The notes beneath the pieces were generated by a model, which was not told the DNA's origin, ran no database searches, and saw only the letters and a program-made list of their open reading frames with translations. A stretch of 64,000 bases of DNA from Burhinus oedicnemus (Eukaryota; Chordata; Aves; Charadriiformes; Burhinidae): positions 529,012 through 593,011 of the forward strand of contig VFFE01007015.1 of assembly GCA_008921705.1 (NCBI GenBank), given 5' to 3'. Position numbers and translations under genes: made by a program. Position 1 is the stretch's first letter. The number at the start of each line of letters is the position of its first letter. Positions 25,312 to 38,169 of this stretch are shown piece after piece.

Positions 25312-25956
25312 GGTGGAAACCAAGTTGAACATGATCTAGCTTTGTGCATTTGCTGCAAAGAAAGCTAATGGTGTGCTGGGCGGCATTAGACAAAGTATTG
25401 CCAGCAGGTCGAGGGAAGTCATCCTTTCTCTCTACTCAGCCCTGGCGAGGCTGCATCTGGAGTGTTGTGTCCAGTACTGGGCTCCCCAGTATAACAGAGA
25501 CATGAACATAAGAGAGAAAATCCATCAGAGGACCAAGAAGACAATGAAGGTATTGGATCATCTCTCTTATGAGGAAAGCCTGGGACTGTTTGGCCTAGAG
25601 AAGAGAAACCTCAGGGGGATCTCATTAATATGTATAAATACCTGCAGGGAGAGAGCAGAGGATGGAGCCAGGTTCTTTTCAATTATGCCCAATGACAGGA
25701 CAAGAGGCAATGAGCACAAGCTGGAGCAGAGGAGGTTCTGTCTGAACATCAGGGAACAGTTTTTCACTGTGAGGGTGACTGAGCACTGGCACAGGTTAGC
25801 CAGGGAAGTTGGGGATCTCCATCCTTTGAGATACTCAAAAGCCATCTGGACACGGTCCTGGGCAATCTGCTCTAGGTGACCCTGCTTGAACAGGCAGGTT
25901 GGACAAGATAACCTCCAGAGGTCCCTTCCAACCTCAACCATTCTGTGATTCTGTGA
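25312..25956 (+). mobile_element. Outer CR1 LINE, 3' part (resumes after nested insertion)
   Basis: Continues the copy starting at 23833: GGTGGAAACCAAGTTGAAC picks up exactly where 24548 stops. It encodes [20 protein letters not shown] (25373 onward), [48 protein letters not shown], then [14 protein letters not shown] and [12 protein letters not shown]. It ends with CAACCATTCTGTGATTCTGTGA (25935-25956), the CR1 terminus. Frameshifts occur near LSYEES and RGISL. Confidence 0.93.
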
Positions 25957-28900
25957 AGAATATATTACTGTAAGTAAATGACAATTGGTCATTATTTGAA
26001 TTTTTTAATTATGCTTTTTGACTTTGAACCTCAAATCCTCTTAAGGTCTTTCCTAGATATCTAAATGCCTTACTCAATTAGATCTTAGGTCTACCATATA
26101 TTTTGACATAATTTTCTCAACTTTCTTTTTATTTCAAATGTCTTCAAGGGACCACAGAAACTAAGATACTGTGTAATCATAGATAATGATGTAACAAATG
26201 TTAATTTCCAGTCTACAGGAATGGTCACTGGTGCCTCCTTGTTCTCCTTTTCCCTAGCAGAACACAAGCAATAAAAATAATGACATGAGACTAAATATTT
26301 CAGTACAAAATTTGAAGAAAAAACAAACAAAACCCATAAAAACTTATGATGTGCTATTGGAAAATTGCAAAAGATAAGATTTCAGACAGTTTTCTTTACC
26401 TCTATAAAATGGTTGGGAATCTTCAAGGCTAAAATGTTTGGATAGATTAGGAAGTCAGCTATGTATTGTGGTATGGAAAAAGTAAAAAAAAATCCTACAA
26501 ACACATAACAGTCTTGCCATACCATGGAAGGATGTGTGTATATATAGAAAATAATTTTAAAAATGTTTAAAAAATTAAGTATTCTTTATGGGCTCACAAT
26601 GGAGTTGCAAGTCTATGTGATATTGAAGAGGCTGGCATTCCTGAGGGAGAAAGCAACTTGGTCATTGATATTTATTAAAACTATAGGATTTCACTTAACT
26701 GAATGACATTTAGCTCTTGCATCTTAGAACATTATCCTGTTGTTATTCACTTCAACTGTCGCTTTCTTCCATGAGTACCAAAATCTCAGCCTGAGTAAAG
26801 GTGTCCATCTAGGTTCTCCTACTACTTTTTTGCATAAAATTTTGCTCCATGTCTTACTAGTTGTGTTGAGGGTTCATTATCATTATTTCTTTTCACTTTT
26901 TTATAGAAACGTATTCTCTAAAACACTTCCCCCTCCACCCCCCCCGCAGACCTATGTCATAAACATCTAATACAGCGTTTTCATTTCAAACGTAGCAGGA
27001 ATGGCCTCTTCCTAGTTAATTTGACATGCCTAATGCCACAATATGCTTCCTTCTTTTCACAGCGTAAAATCTAATGTCCTGAGATTTCCAAGGCCTTTTC
27101 AATATGCTATATAATATGCATATATCAGGCTCCAGCAGCTGTTTTTACCCGTAAAAAAATATAAAGATGATAACATAAGTAAATAAACTTAATTTCATCC
27201 CAGCCCAAAGTGTCGTCAACAGCTGACAATTTATTTTGATAGTTGGCATGCTTTCTTTAGAATATCGGACATTATGCATTTTCCTATGAAAATGCTTTTT
27301 AGAATAACAAAGAACTTACTGAAGACAGAGAAGTTTTAGAAGTCTTTGTTTATCATAATTAATTCTTGATTTATACATTGGTAATACAATGACTGAAAAA
27401 TGAATTATTTCACTCAGATATACTTTTCAGTACTATCTTGAGGCAGGACCTAGCGGCATTCTCACCACCCATTTAACAGCTTTCTGAATGACAAGCAGGA
27501 GACTGGTTGCTGGGGCAACTCTGCCTTTAGTCACCTTTGAATTGTTCTTAAATTTGACCATGAAAACATCTTCAGAAGTAATACACCCTATGTTTTCAGA
27601 GTGATTACATTCTCTATAAAGCTTTTGAAATGGAGAAAAGTATTCAGATGTCTGACTATCTTCCTGTAATTCTCCCTATAATCTAAAGAAGGTTTATCAC
27701 TTCTAAGCTAAAGTATGTTAGCACTACAGTTCCGTTTTCTATGCTTCTGTACAGTATATTTTATATGCTGTCTAAAAAGAAACAAATGAAATTGGAAATT
27801 GGATAATTTAAAATGTGGGAGGTTCCATAATATTCACATGAATGTAAGGCCTCTTCTGCAAAACAGAAAAAGAAATACATCTTCTTATATTTTCCAAAAA
27901 TATAATATAATTTAAATAAGTTTATTAAGAACATGATGTATAAAACTATGGATCTATGAAAATAGATAGGAAAAAATGCTTCTGACTTCAACAGAGCTGT
28001 GATCTTCCATTTTTTACGGAAACTTCGGCATCATATAGACAAGACTATACAGATTATAAAGATAGATAAAATGTTAAAATTTTGTACGTTATATTTTGAT
28101 CTGTAAAATACTGTTGAGGTAATATAGAAAGTGTGAGTATATGCAGAAATCATTCTATGCTATGCTGACATACCAAAAAACTATTTAATTTGTGGATCCC
28201 TACTACCACTTACTAATCCACTGACATTTATTCTAGTGTAATTGTCACACATCTGTACAATTCTTGAGAAAAAAGATAGGAATGATTTTCACAGCCTCAC
28301 ATTTTCTGCAAAATTGTGAAGGACTCCCACAAGCTTGAGTTGAGGTGATCTAAATCTGTCTTTAAGGTGGGGGCAAGATGATAAGGGAAATCCAGTTTCT
28401 TGGGAACACTTGTGTTGAAAGTAGTTTTAAAAATCACATACACAAAATAAACAAGTGTGGATCAAATACCCTAGTACTGTACACAGTCTGCATGCTACAG
28501 TTCCAGGTGATCCCAGGCAAATACTTGAATAAGGATCTTTGGTGGTATAGGAGAGGAAAACCACTCCCTATTCCTAGAAGGAGCTGAATTAGATGAACTA
28601 CCTTAGTAATTTTGTGCAGTTCTAGTAGTACAGTTGGTATCATTATCTCTACAAGGAAGACACAAACTGGGAAGATACACAATTAGCACAATTATAGATT
28701 CTCAAAAAATGGTTAAACACTCTTTAATCATGCATGTAGCTCCATTATATTTTTTTTGTTTGATTAATTGTTTGTTTATTTTTGTCTAACAAATATAAGT
28801 CTCTTTCTTATACAGTATGTAAGGCCAGGATTTTAGGATAACAGATCTATTTTTCTTCCTTTTTCTTTTTTTTTTTTAAATAATTTGAAAGCATAACTGC

Positions 28901-29149
28901 TCTCATGATTGATTCAAAAGTGAAAAATAACCAAAAAGTGAAATCCAAACAAAAATGTATTTGTCTTGGGAACAGAAATAGATCTCCTAAATATTAGGTG
29001 AACCTCTATTGCTATACTTCTGACCTTACTGAATAGTTTTCTCTTGATGGAAGGCAGTCTGCTGGGAGTCAGTCCACATATTGTAAGCTGGTAAGTTTTT
29101 GCATTCTTGAAAGAGATTTCCTTAGTCAGAAGGTCTACCCTTCTCAATT
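25957..29149. other. Unannotated AT-rich intergenic stretch
   Basis: No gene or named repeat recognised. A C-rich run (CCCCCTCCACCCCCCCCGC) lies at ~26929-26947. Other sequence is AT-rich with short chance ORFs. Confidence 0.5.
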
Positions 29150-29720
29150 CTTAGCAGTCTTAAACCTCAAGAGGAGTCTCACAGCCCTCCTGAGCCTTCC
29201 ACTGCTCAGATATTTTTCCCAGAGGTTTTGGTTCTAGTTGAAGCCTTTGTGTGCAATTAATAGAAAGACAGCGAGAGCAGACTTGTAAAAGCATTTCTTA
29301 ATCTCTGGTGCTTTCACTCTGGTGCTGGAGAGTTACAGGTCCAAGAAAAAATCAAAATCATTAACGGAGCTGATTGCTCTTCAGAATCTCGATCTATTTT
29401 TCCTCCATGTCATAGTGATCCATCCCTTGTTTAGAAAGCAATATCCCTAAATGTTTCCACTGGGGAAATCAAAGGCTCCACTCCAACCCCTGACTTTTAT
29501 ACAGAATATCATTCAAAATCAACGGCCCAGTGGAAAACCCATAGATTCAGGAGCATGAGTCATTCATCATTAATGAATCTTGATTGTTCCATCACCTTTT
29601 CTCAGTCTTTTTATTTGGTGCCAAACCTGTACTACAAAATTGTTCTACCAAAGCCCAGAGGTAATTTTAGCATGATGTAGAAATAGCAAATGAAGGTCAC
29701 AACAAAATGTACAGCCTCTG
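29150..29720 (-). mobile_element. Weak candidate LTR, minus strand
   Basis: This block is less AT-rich than its neighbours. On the minus strand a TATAAAA (reverse of 29495-29501) lies upstream of a T-rich/GC-mixed region that could be R-U5. I cannot recognise the family or find terminal repeats or a target duplication, so this is only a candidate. Confidence 0.25.
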
Positions 29721-31645
29721 AAACAAGATGGAATTCACAGTCTGACAAATAATATTATCAAACTCTTCATATTTTAATCTTTTTTAATCTATATTTTTCT
29801 TGAATTCCCTGTTTACTTTCAAATCCTTTTTCCATATGTTTTTTCCTGAGCAGAAAGTGTAATTCATAATACTGAAATCTGAACTGAACTTCTGAACCCA
29901 TAATGCTAGTATTTTGATGGTATAAAAATCAATCCCTAGTTGACTTGTTAATATTAATATTATGGGTCAACAAAGTAGGAAATTCAGGTAAGACAGTTCA
30001 GTGTTAATGGTATGAATTGCTTTTATTAAAACATGATTCTAGAAAGAACAAAGTTTATTTAACTTAGTTTTAATTGGAAGCAGTAAAATTTTGTATAGAT
30101 TTACAATACTTTTCCTCCTGAAGAGCTTTGTCATGTAGTTGCATTTCAAATGGAATCAAGATTTCTTCTAGGATGGAAAACACTGCGGAGTAAAGATTTT
30201 AACAGGTATACATTTGATAAAAACAGAAAGAAAATTAGCCCTTCATTAGGTAGATTTTTTTCCCTCTTGTTTTTTAGTATCACAGAAGTATATACCATTA
30301 TGGTGTATATGGAGGACTGTACCTCCATTGTCTGTGAATTAATCTCACAGAGCCTGAAAACTGGTTTGTCAACTAAAGTATATATTCATACTCTATGCAT
30401 CCATAAGCATTGTATAATTTACTTAAAAGATTATCTGACATCAAAAATTAAAAAAAATTATAGACTTTATCTTCTTTTGCTAGACACCTTTGGTAGTTTT
30501 CAACACCAACGTAAAATTGCTGTAAATATCTGCATAAACAAGATCATTGTTGCCTCTCTTTCACATCCACCTTCCATCAATGAAAAACATTGTATGGTAT
30601 ATTTGACTATACCTGTCACTGTACCATATATTAGATCCTTAAAGTTATAGGTGGCAGCATAAATTTGGATAGATGGCCTTCTGTTTTAAAATAAAAAACC
30701 CCAACTATACTGTACTTAACGTTCAGTTTTCAAGCTGTAGCCTTTTTCAAAAAACATAAAGTTTTGGTAATGGGGACAATATTATAATTAGCTCATTCAC
30801 TGTATGAGAGCAATATTATCTCATTAGCTTAGTTTCTACAGAAAACATTTCTAGATGTGTATATAAACAAAAATTTCTGTGGGTTTTTAATAAAGGATTT
30901 GTGTAAAGTTCTAAGAATCATCTGGAAGAAATAAACTTAATGATAATTAATGGCTACGTCTAAGGTGAATTGCAATAGAAGAAAAATTGACAGTAACTTT
31001 TCTTTTTCCTCCTGGATCTTAAATACCAATTGTTTGCTCTTTATCCCATAGTTACGCGCAAAACCACTGGCGGTAGCCACTGCTTGTTAAACATGCTTGG
31101 GGCTTGTTTGACATTTCTCTTAGCTGACATAGTGTTGCAGATCATTGCTTTTGAATAGACAATTCTTAAATAACTTGTATCACTCTGAAAAGAAGGCAGA
31201 TTCAGGTTAATATCTATACTTCATCAATCATCTGAAAGAGCTTTTCAGGCTCACTAAAAATGCAGTTTCATTGCCAGGGTAGAAGAATTGTGTGGCATAT
31301 AAAAGAATGGAAAGTTCCATAAGTATATTAAACTCTTACCAATACAAATTTTGCAGGGGTATGCTAGCAAAATCTGTAAGTATGCCAATTACTTGATTAA
31401 ATAACCAAGCTTGAAATAACTAAAAATTTCATGCATGTAACTTGAATTATGTGAGGTTTTTGACAGTTTTATGGGAAACACTTTGTAACTTATTATCACA
31501 ACAACCAAAGAGAATGATAAATTACATGAAGCTCCTAGAAAGGATTGTAAATAAGAACAAATTGTCTACAAAGCAAAGATCCTTATTCTCCTCTTCCCTC
31601 TGATATACATCACGAATTATTCCATACATTTCAGTGGAGTTACTT
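29721..31645. other. Unannotated AT-rich intergenic stretch
   Basis: No recognised gene or repeat. The longest open frame outside the transposons (166 codons, 30150-30650, plus) lies here but looks like AT-rich chance sequence. A short CpG-containing segment at 31048-31080 stands out from the surroundings. Confidence 0.5.
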
Positions 31646-31665
31646 NNNNNNNNNNNNNNNNNNNN
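31646..31665. other. Assembly gap (20 N)
   Basis: Twenty consecutive undetermined bases directly beside a purine-only microsatellite. The gap is probably caused by that repeat, and its true length is unknown. Confidence 0.98.
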
Positions 31666-31695
31666 GGGAAGGGAAGGGAAGGGAAGGGAAGGGAG
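31666..31695. repeat. (GGGAA)n microsatellite at gap edge
   Basis: Six visible GGGAA-type units, the last imperfect. The array may extend into the adjacent gap. Confidence 0.95.
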
Positions 31696-33050
31696 AAAAC
31701 AACGTGGGTCACAGTTCAGATAGTTCAGAGTCATGTTGATTGAGAGTTCTTTTCTAGTCAAATGTGAAACTTATGAGTCAAGGCATATTATTCGTGTTGA
31801 TTCTTATCAGTAACAGCTTCACTGACAACTATTGCCATATTCAGGAAAGACAGTTTCCCAAAGCTATACCTGACCTGTCATTTCTGTGCAAAACTATTCT
31901 GTCCAAAGCAGAGGGTTCCCTACAGCAGGCATTCAATCCATCACCAAACAAGTTTTGCCCCAAAAAAAGGTGGTAAGATGGGAGGAGAAGGAGGACAGAG
32001 TCAAAAAGTAATGCTTCCCGTAACAAATACAGAAAAACCTTGCACTTATTTTAATCCTGTAGTGGTTGGATTTCCAACGCCTAACAGACTGACTGAGTTA
32101 ATTCTTCAGATTTTATTAGAAATGGAGGCATCTCTCCCTATTCTAAGCAAATCGATACTGCATTCATCTAGATTAAGGTCATCATGAGAAAAGTTTTTCT
32201 CATTAAACCTCATACTGGAACATAATGAGTATGCATCCAGGGCTTAAAAAAATAAAAGATAATTAAAAAATCACTGTCCTGGAATAAAAAACTAATACCA
32301 CATAAAGGGAAAACAAATTCCTGAGCACTTAGTTTGATCCATGCAGAATGTTTGAGCTTTTCAAATGACCTATGATTCTACTTTTCTAAAACCAAAGCAA
32401 AACACTTCTCTAATGTGTTTTTTAGTTGGTTTTAGTTGTTTTACAAATTTTGTGATTAAGTTATCTTGGAGATATTTGAAGCACTTTGCTCTGAATAACT
32501 GTAAATTTAAATGGAATTATCTCTTATCCTAAATACTATAAATAAAGCAGTCAGAAATTCTTCCTGAAATAAAATACAGCATGGCTACAAATGACTGGGA
32601 ATGTCTAGAATATATTTAAAAAAACAAACAAACAAACAAGCAAAAAACCAAGCAAAACCCCTTCCTCTTGGCTGTTAAACCTCTCTTCACCATTTATAGG
32701 CCAATGTGTAGAAATTTATGTGTGAATGGACCAGAATATTTCCAGGATTATGAAAGCAAAAAAACCCATTGCATCACTGTCAAGAATATACTTGGTAGTG
32801 TTTTTAAAATGGGGACTGAAGGTAAGTCTTTTTCTTTAGCTATACCACAGCACTTGGGAGAAATATGGACAGTAATCAAGCTGTATGCTTCTTTATGTGA
32901 AGAAATAATGAAATTTAAATATACAGCCTCAAGGCTCTAAACACAAAAGCCGCCTCAACTATTTTCATGGTTATCCAAATTCAAGAGTTCAAGATGTCAG
33001 TTGAGTATCACCTGCTGAATCTGTTGTCACGAAAAAGAGACAAAGCATTT
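31696..33050. other. Unannotated stretch
   Basis: No gene recognised. It includes an AAAC microsatellite at 32617-32640. A 90-codon open frame at 32668-32940 starts at TTG, not ATG, and shows no motif I recognise. Confidence 0.5.
32617..32640. repeat. (AAAC)n microsatellite
   Basis: About six AAAC units followed by imperfect AAGC/AAACC units. Confidence 0.9.
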
Positions 33051-33774
33051 TGTTGTGGTTTGGGCTGGATTTGCCCAATCAGGCGGAATGACAGATCCTC
33101 TCTCTCTCCTGTTCTGCTTTGAAGGGAGGCAGGAGAGAAAGATAAAAGACTTAGGAGTTTAGAAGGAAATAAACTACTTTAATGAAATATTAATAATAAA
33201 ATAATAAAAAGAAAATAATGAAATATATACAAAACTGTATCAAGCTCTCAGGATGACAATCACGTCACCAGCAGGCACTGGGGAAGTCCCAGACTGGACT
33301 TAGTGACAGACAGGAACTGGATTACGGATCTGGATTCAGGATCAGGATCAAAGGCAGACAAACAGAAAAAGTGCTCCTCAGACGCCGGCTGTTGAAGGAA
33401 AAACAGGCCCTTTGATTCTTCAGCTTTTATACTGAGCATGAGGCAGATAGGATGGAATACCCTGTTGGTCAGGTTTGGGTCACCTGTCCTGTCTGCTCCT
33501 CCCCACAGGTGTGACCTTTCTACGCTTTTCCACTTCCAACCCTCCAGTGGGGCAAGTAACAAAGTTGGCTGGCCTTGGTTGTTACAGAAACAAGTATAAG
33601 CAAGATCCTCTCTGCATACCATTCCTTGGCATCAACTGTAAACATGGGTTTTATCACTCTGAGAGTGAACAATTTTCTGGACAACATGCTGTTAATTTCA
33701 GCAGTTAGAAGAGGTCTAGCTAAAAAGTAAAGTTACTGAACAAAATGGATCCTGTTTTACCTCAAACCAGGACA
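33051..33774 (-). mobile_element. Solo ERV LTR (family B), minus strand
   Basis: Bounded by TGTTGTGGTTTGGGCTGG and CTCAAACCAGGACA, imperfect inverted termini of a bird LTR. Flanks CATTT (33046-33050) and CGTTT (33775-33779) fit a 5-bp target duplication with one mismatch. On the minus strand a TATAAAA box (reverse of 33425-33431) precedes an A/T-rich region (33170-33235) that would hold the polyadenylation signal. No internal sequence adjoins it. A second copy of the family is at 56736. Confidence 0.85.
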
Positions 33775-36430
33775 CGTTTGCACTGAGTTTTGAAGCCTTG
33801 GGGAACTAAATGTCCTGGAAATATGTTCAGATTTAAGCCATGAAGTAGGAAAGTCTATATTAAAGACCTCAAGAGTATGTTAACACTGCCTTTTTGCTAT
33901 GTAAATTATTGCCTGGTGTTGTACTCAGAAAGTGTAGTTGGTCTTAAAATCATCATTCTAAATTGTAATTGTTATCAGGATGAAAAAGAATTCCTAGTTC
34001 CATAGAAATGTCTCATTCTGTCCAAAGAAATGTTTGGGATTTTTTTTTTCATACTATTTACCTCTAATAAATTCAAAACCCAACCTTTCCGTTCCTCTCT
34101 CCTTAGATCCATTTTCTGATCAACCATGTCAGACAGGCACATCTGAAATATCCTACAGATTGTAAGTGAGCTGAATGATCCTATGTGCATTTCTGCCTCT
34201 CTCCATAGACTACAAAAAATGCTCAGGGTAACTCTTGCAGCTAGACAGAATAAATCTAGGACCAACTGATGGATTTTGTAATTCACACAGATAAGTGGAT
34301 ACTCTCTCCATGCAGAATAAATGGGAAATCAGTTTTCAAAGTTCTGCTTTCATTTCAGAATGCTTAACATTTATTAGGAATCTGAAGTCCTGAGATGAGG
34401 GTGTTCAGTGGGAAAATGGATTCACATAGCTTCTTCTCTGTTATTTATTTCTGTTTATTGTCCAGGATTGGTCTGGAGTCCTGGGAACGCTTTCATGTTT
34501 TGAATCCCCATTGGCAAAGGAAAATTATTATATCTTTAATAAAAAGCATAAAAAAGTTGGAAACAAACCTCATTTTCATTTTTCTTAATGCCTCCCAAGA
34601 CCTCTCAGTAATCAGTGTATTGTGGCACATCTGGAGATAGGAGTCTAATGATTTCCTGTCCAATCCATCAGAAACAAGTGACTGTGTTCCAATTTGCCTT
34701 AGTTCAAGGTTCTGAGTGACGTAAGAGCTTATACTGCTATTCTCTTAATAGAGAAGGCTTCCAGATAGAAGTGTACAGATTTGAGGGAACCAGGTTTCAC
34801 TCTAGAATACTTTAAAGGCTTTAAATTATGGACACTAAAGGACTAGGACTATTCTTGCCATAGGCAGAAAGTGAAGCATGTGAGACAGAACCTCGTCTTC
34901 AGTGCCTTATTCAATGCTATGAATTCCACAGAGTTGGGAACTGAAATTATAGTAATATTGTAATACTTGTGACTGTTCATTTAATACCTGACTAAATTCT
35001 AAATCCCTAAATTCATGAGAAGATTTGGAACATTGAATTCTTAAGGTGTTTTTACTTAATGCTTTATCCTGAATAAAATCCAAAGAAATATGTATATTGC
35101 TAATTCCCATTTGATGCTTAAAATCTTACTGAAATACATGTCAAAGATACGTTCCAAATTTTTAATCTAGAATATTAAGCTATCCTAAGAAAAAAAAATT
35201 ATGATATTCTGATTAGAGTGAAATAATATCAAAACTCAGAAACAGCAGAATGAAACTCACTTACACTTTCGTAGTGTGAAAAATGTAAACAAATGTTTTC
35301 CACTTTTTTATATCTACCAAATCATTATTCATTTTTTCACTTAGTGCTCTAAGACTTTTTGACAGTGACCATACCTATACATACAAAAGTATTCATGAAT
35401 TAATTGACATTCTAGACTACAAAGAAAAAGTTCACAAAGGAATAGTCTTGTCATAGTATTTTATCTGCATGATCAAAATCACTAGCTATTGTGTTTAGAA
35501 AAGAAATATTAGATGAGGAAGCTTCTTTTTGTGATGATGAAAAAACCCAATTCCTTCAAGAGTTTTTGAGCTCTTTTGAAATATGAAAATTATTGGAAAA
35601 AATATTTTGATTATGAAGATAATTTTTCAAGAGAATGGCTCTGAAGATTTGACAGATACTTCAAAATGTTTTTTCAAAAGACAGGAGTTAACTTTGAATT
35701 TTTGGTGAAAAACTTATTGAACTGTATAAAGCTTCTTCTTACTGACAAAAAAGACATTTTTAGCAAATAAAAATATCATGTCTCTTGTCATATGAGGAAG
35801 TGCATACGAACAACAAATTATATGGAATATAGGAAATAATACATTTATTCCTTTGATTGTATTCTTGGTGCTTTGCCTTCCTGATTTTGAACTTCCCTCT
35901 GTCACATCATCTCGGAAATGTACACGGGTATTTATAATAGGTCTGAATTGGTTACTTGACCCATAATAGCATCATGACAGGCCCAGCAAAAGAAAACCAG
36001 TAGATGTGTTTCTCTTAAATTTTTAAAATATTTTCAAGGAAAGATCTGATAACAAGTGTGAACAGAAACTTCTTAATGTGTGTATGCAGAGGTATGTGTC
36101 ATCAGAATCACCAGGTTTCTTCATTAAGTCACTTACAGTCAGTATTTTTACATTACTCATTGAAAATGGACTGATATAAAACTACATTTGAAACCACTTA
36201 GCACTGATTATTAAAAGAGAAGGAAGTTCAGATCAAGACTTTTAGGATAAAATATAGGTCTTTTTGCCTACACGTTACTGTAGAATACACTGGAAATAAA
36301 CTCAAACATGATTCTTACCACACGTGTTTGTCTTTATGGACACAAATGTTGCTAAACCTTTACCATATCTCACTTAGTACTCATAACATGTTTTTGGGAC
36401 GACCTTGACTTACATTTCAGTTTGGTCTTC
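33775..36430. other. Unannotated AT-rich intergenic stretch
   Basis: No gag or pol sequence precedes the env relic, and no host gene or named repeat is recognised. Short ORFs have no meaningful motifs. Confidence 0.5.
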
Positions 36431-38017
36431 CAGGTTAAAATCAAAATTCAACAACCATTTTTTCCACCTTGGCCTCCTGTTAAATTGTCTCCTCACCTTT
36501 ACAACACAGGTCCCTACATAATTAAAAATACAGGGCAACAATGAGTTCTCTTTAACCCTAGTTGGTCCCTAAAAAAAAAGTAGAACTAGCACTGCACATT
36601 AATGTCCCAGCAATTAGACCAGACTGTTCTACCTCTTTGGGAGTTGCTCACACTGGCTGGCTAGCATGGCTACATGGACTATCTTTTAACAACAAACAAT
36701 CCCAACACATACGACGGGATGTCAAAGGGTTATTTCAAACAGGATTAGGAGTATTGAATAGTATAGATGCTGACGTCCTAATAAACAAACTAACTGCTAC
36801 CACCAGCAACTTGACCAAATTGGAACGTCCAGTAAAGTCATCTTTATCAGCCTTGGGAATGAGTCAATGGCTCCTGTCAAGCATTTTACCTCATTGGGAA
36901 TGAATTGAAGAAAATGATCACCAATTAATAGTAAAAGCCTTTGGAGCAACCCAAGGTCATACCTCTCTTGCCTGAAGTTGTATCCAAGCACAACTGTGGA
37001 TACAATCTGTAGTAACAGCCACTAATAGAGAAGGAGAAGGAGGAACCCTACCTGCTGAAATTCACAAGTTAATTTGGGACAATGCCTCAGAATTTGAAAA
37101 GGAGTTTCAGTCACGGTGGCAACTAATCAACTTCATTTATCACACAGAAAGTGATAAGATTGTTGCCTTCATTCTCACAATATGCAATGCTTCAGTGTAC
37201 ACTATATACCCAATCGTTGCGTTAAGTCTGAATCACAATGGAACCATACTCTGTCCTTTAGAGCATAGAGTGTGGGCCCATCAAAAGAGGGAAAAGTGGC
37301 AAATGATTGATGTCAATGCATGCACTGTGAGAGAACAACAAGGTTTCATTTGTGAAAGCAACACTCTTGAAGCTCAAGACATCTGTTTAGACACAGAACA
37401 AAACATCTGCCACTTTGAAATCCACCCAAATGAAATTTCTGAAACTGTGGTCATATACATTGGAAAAGGATGTGTTTGCATGTGAACACTATGTAAATCT
37501 TTATTGGTAGTTGATCTTGCTTATAACATAACCAATCAGCTCAACTTATGTGTGTGCAACTTTTCTATGATGGTTGGTTGTGATTTTAATTTCTCTGTAC
37601 CAATAACTACTCATGATGATTTGTCTTTTGATTACATGCTATATCATGAGCTACAACCCACACCTATCGGGATGAATCTAACTATAGTCCAACAGCTCCT
37701 CCACCACCCTGATTTAATCAAACTTCTACAACAAGCATGAAAGACTGGACAAAAGACCCTTATCACAGTCCACCGAGACGTTGAAGAAATACATTGAGTG
37801 TTAAAAAGGAGATGGAGAACACCGACGGTGGGAAGTCCTGTTTGGATGGTCTCCAACTGCAACTGGAATATTAAACCTAGCATTACATCCTGTCATAATC
37901 TTACTGATTGCTGTTATGTTATGCTTCTTGTTAAATATTGTTTTATACATTGTGGTTTGGAGGATAGCTAAGCAAATTGTATTTTTGCAGAAGTTTGCCC
38001 ACATATATGTCACTTAA
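36431..38017 (+). pseudogene. env: Broken retroviral envelope (env) gene of an endogenous retrovirus
   Basis: Old, non-functional envelope-glycoprotein gene. Most of it reads in one frame from 36562 to 37795, interrupted by TGA at 36901, 36973, 37483, 37738 and 37795. A nine-A run at 36571-36579 shifts it from the upstream frame (36431-36570), and a further shift lies between 37795 and 37829. Visible features are a heptad-like stretch (GLGVLNSIDADVLINKL, ~36745-36795), a cysteine-rich middle with CTVREQQGFIC, CLDTEQNIC and GKGCVC (~37320-37480), N-glycosylation sequons such as NHNGT (~37230), a second helical stretch (NLTIVQQLLHHPDLIKLL, ~37675-37730), a tryptophan-containing segment ending GWSPTATG, then a hydrophobic anchor (VIILLIAVMLCFLLNIVLYI, ~37890-37950) and a short basic tail ending at TAA 38015. 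The layout is that of a class I fusion glycoprotein. Similar uncharacterised proteins recur in bird genomes as far as I recall; the genus is not assigned. Confidence 0.82.
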
Positions 38018-38169
38018 CCAGGATGAAACTAGGAAAGACTAGTCAAACACAAAATTTCCCTCAAAATTATTATTGGACTACGACATTCCCTGTTTATAGG
38101 CATAGAGGCAAAAGGCAACCACACTGCTGCTCTATGGAGGAGATAAATTGACTTTAGTCACGGGGCAGA
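38018..38169 (+). other. Env 3' untranslated region of the ERV relic
   Basis: About 150 bases between the env stop and the presumed 3' LTR. A purine-rich stretch (GGAGGAGATAAA near 38137, CGGGGCAGA near 38160) could be a decayed polypurine tract, but it is not a clean one. Confidence 0.4.

Noticed and set aside
24549..25393. Extending the inner CR1 coding frame to 25393
   Set aside because: The open frame runs past the junction by chance; CR1 similarity on the minus strand stops at ~25307 and outer-element sequence begins at 25312.
25567..25992. Minus-strand 141-codon open frame
   Set aside because: Antisense shadow of the outer CR1 3' part.
32668..32940. 90-codon frame as an exon or processed pseudogene
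   Set aside because: It starts at TTG, resembles no protein I know and has an AT-rich composition.
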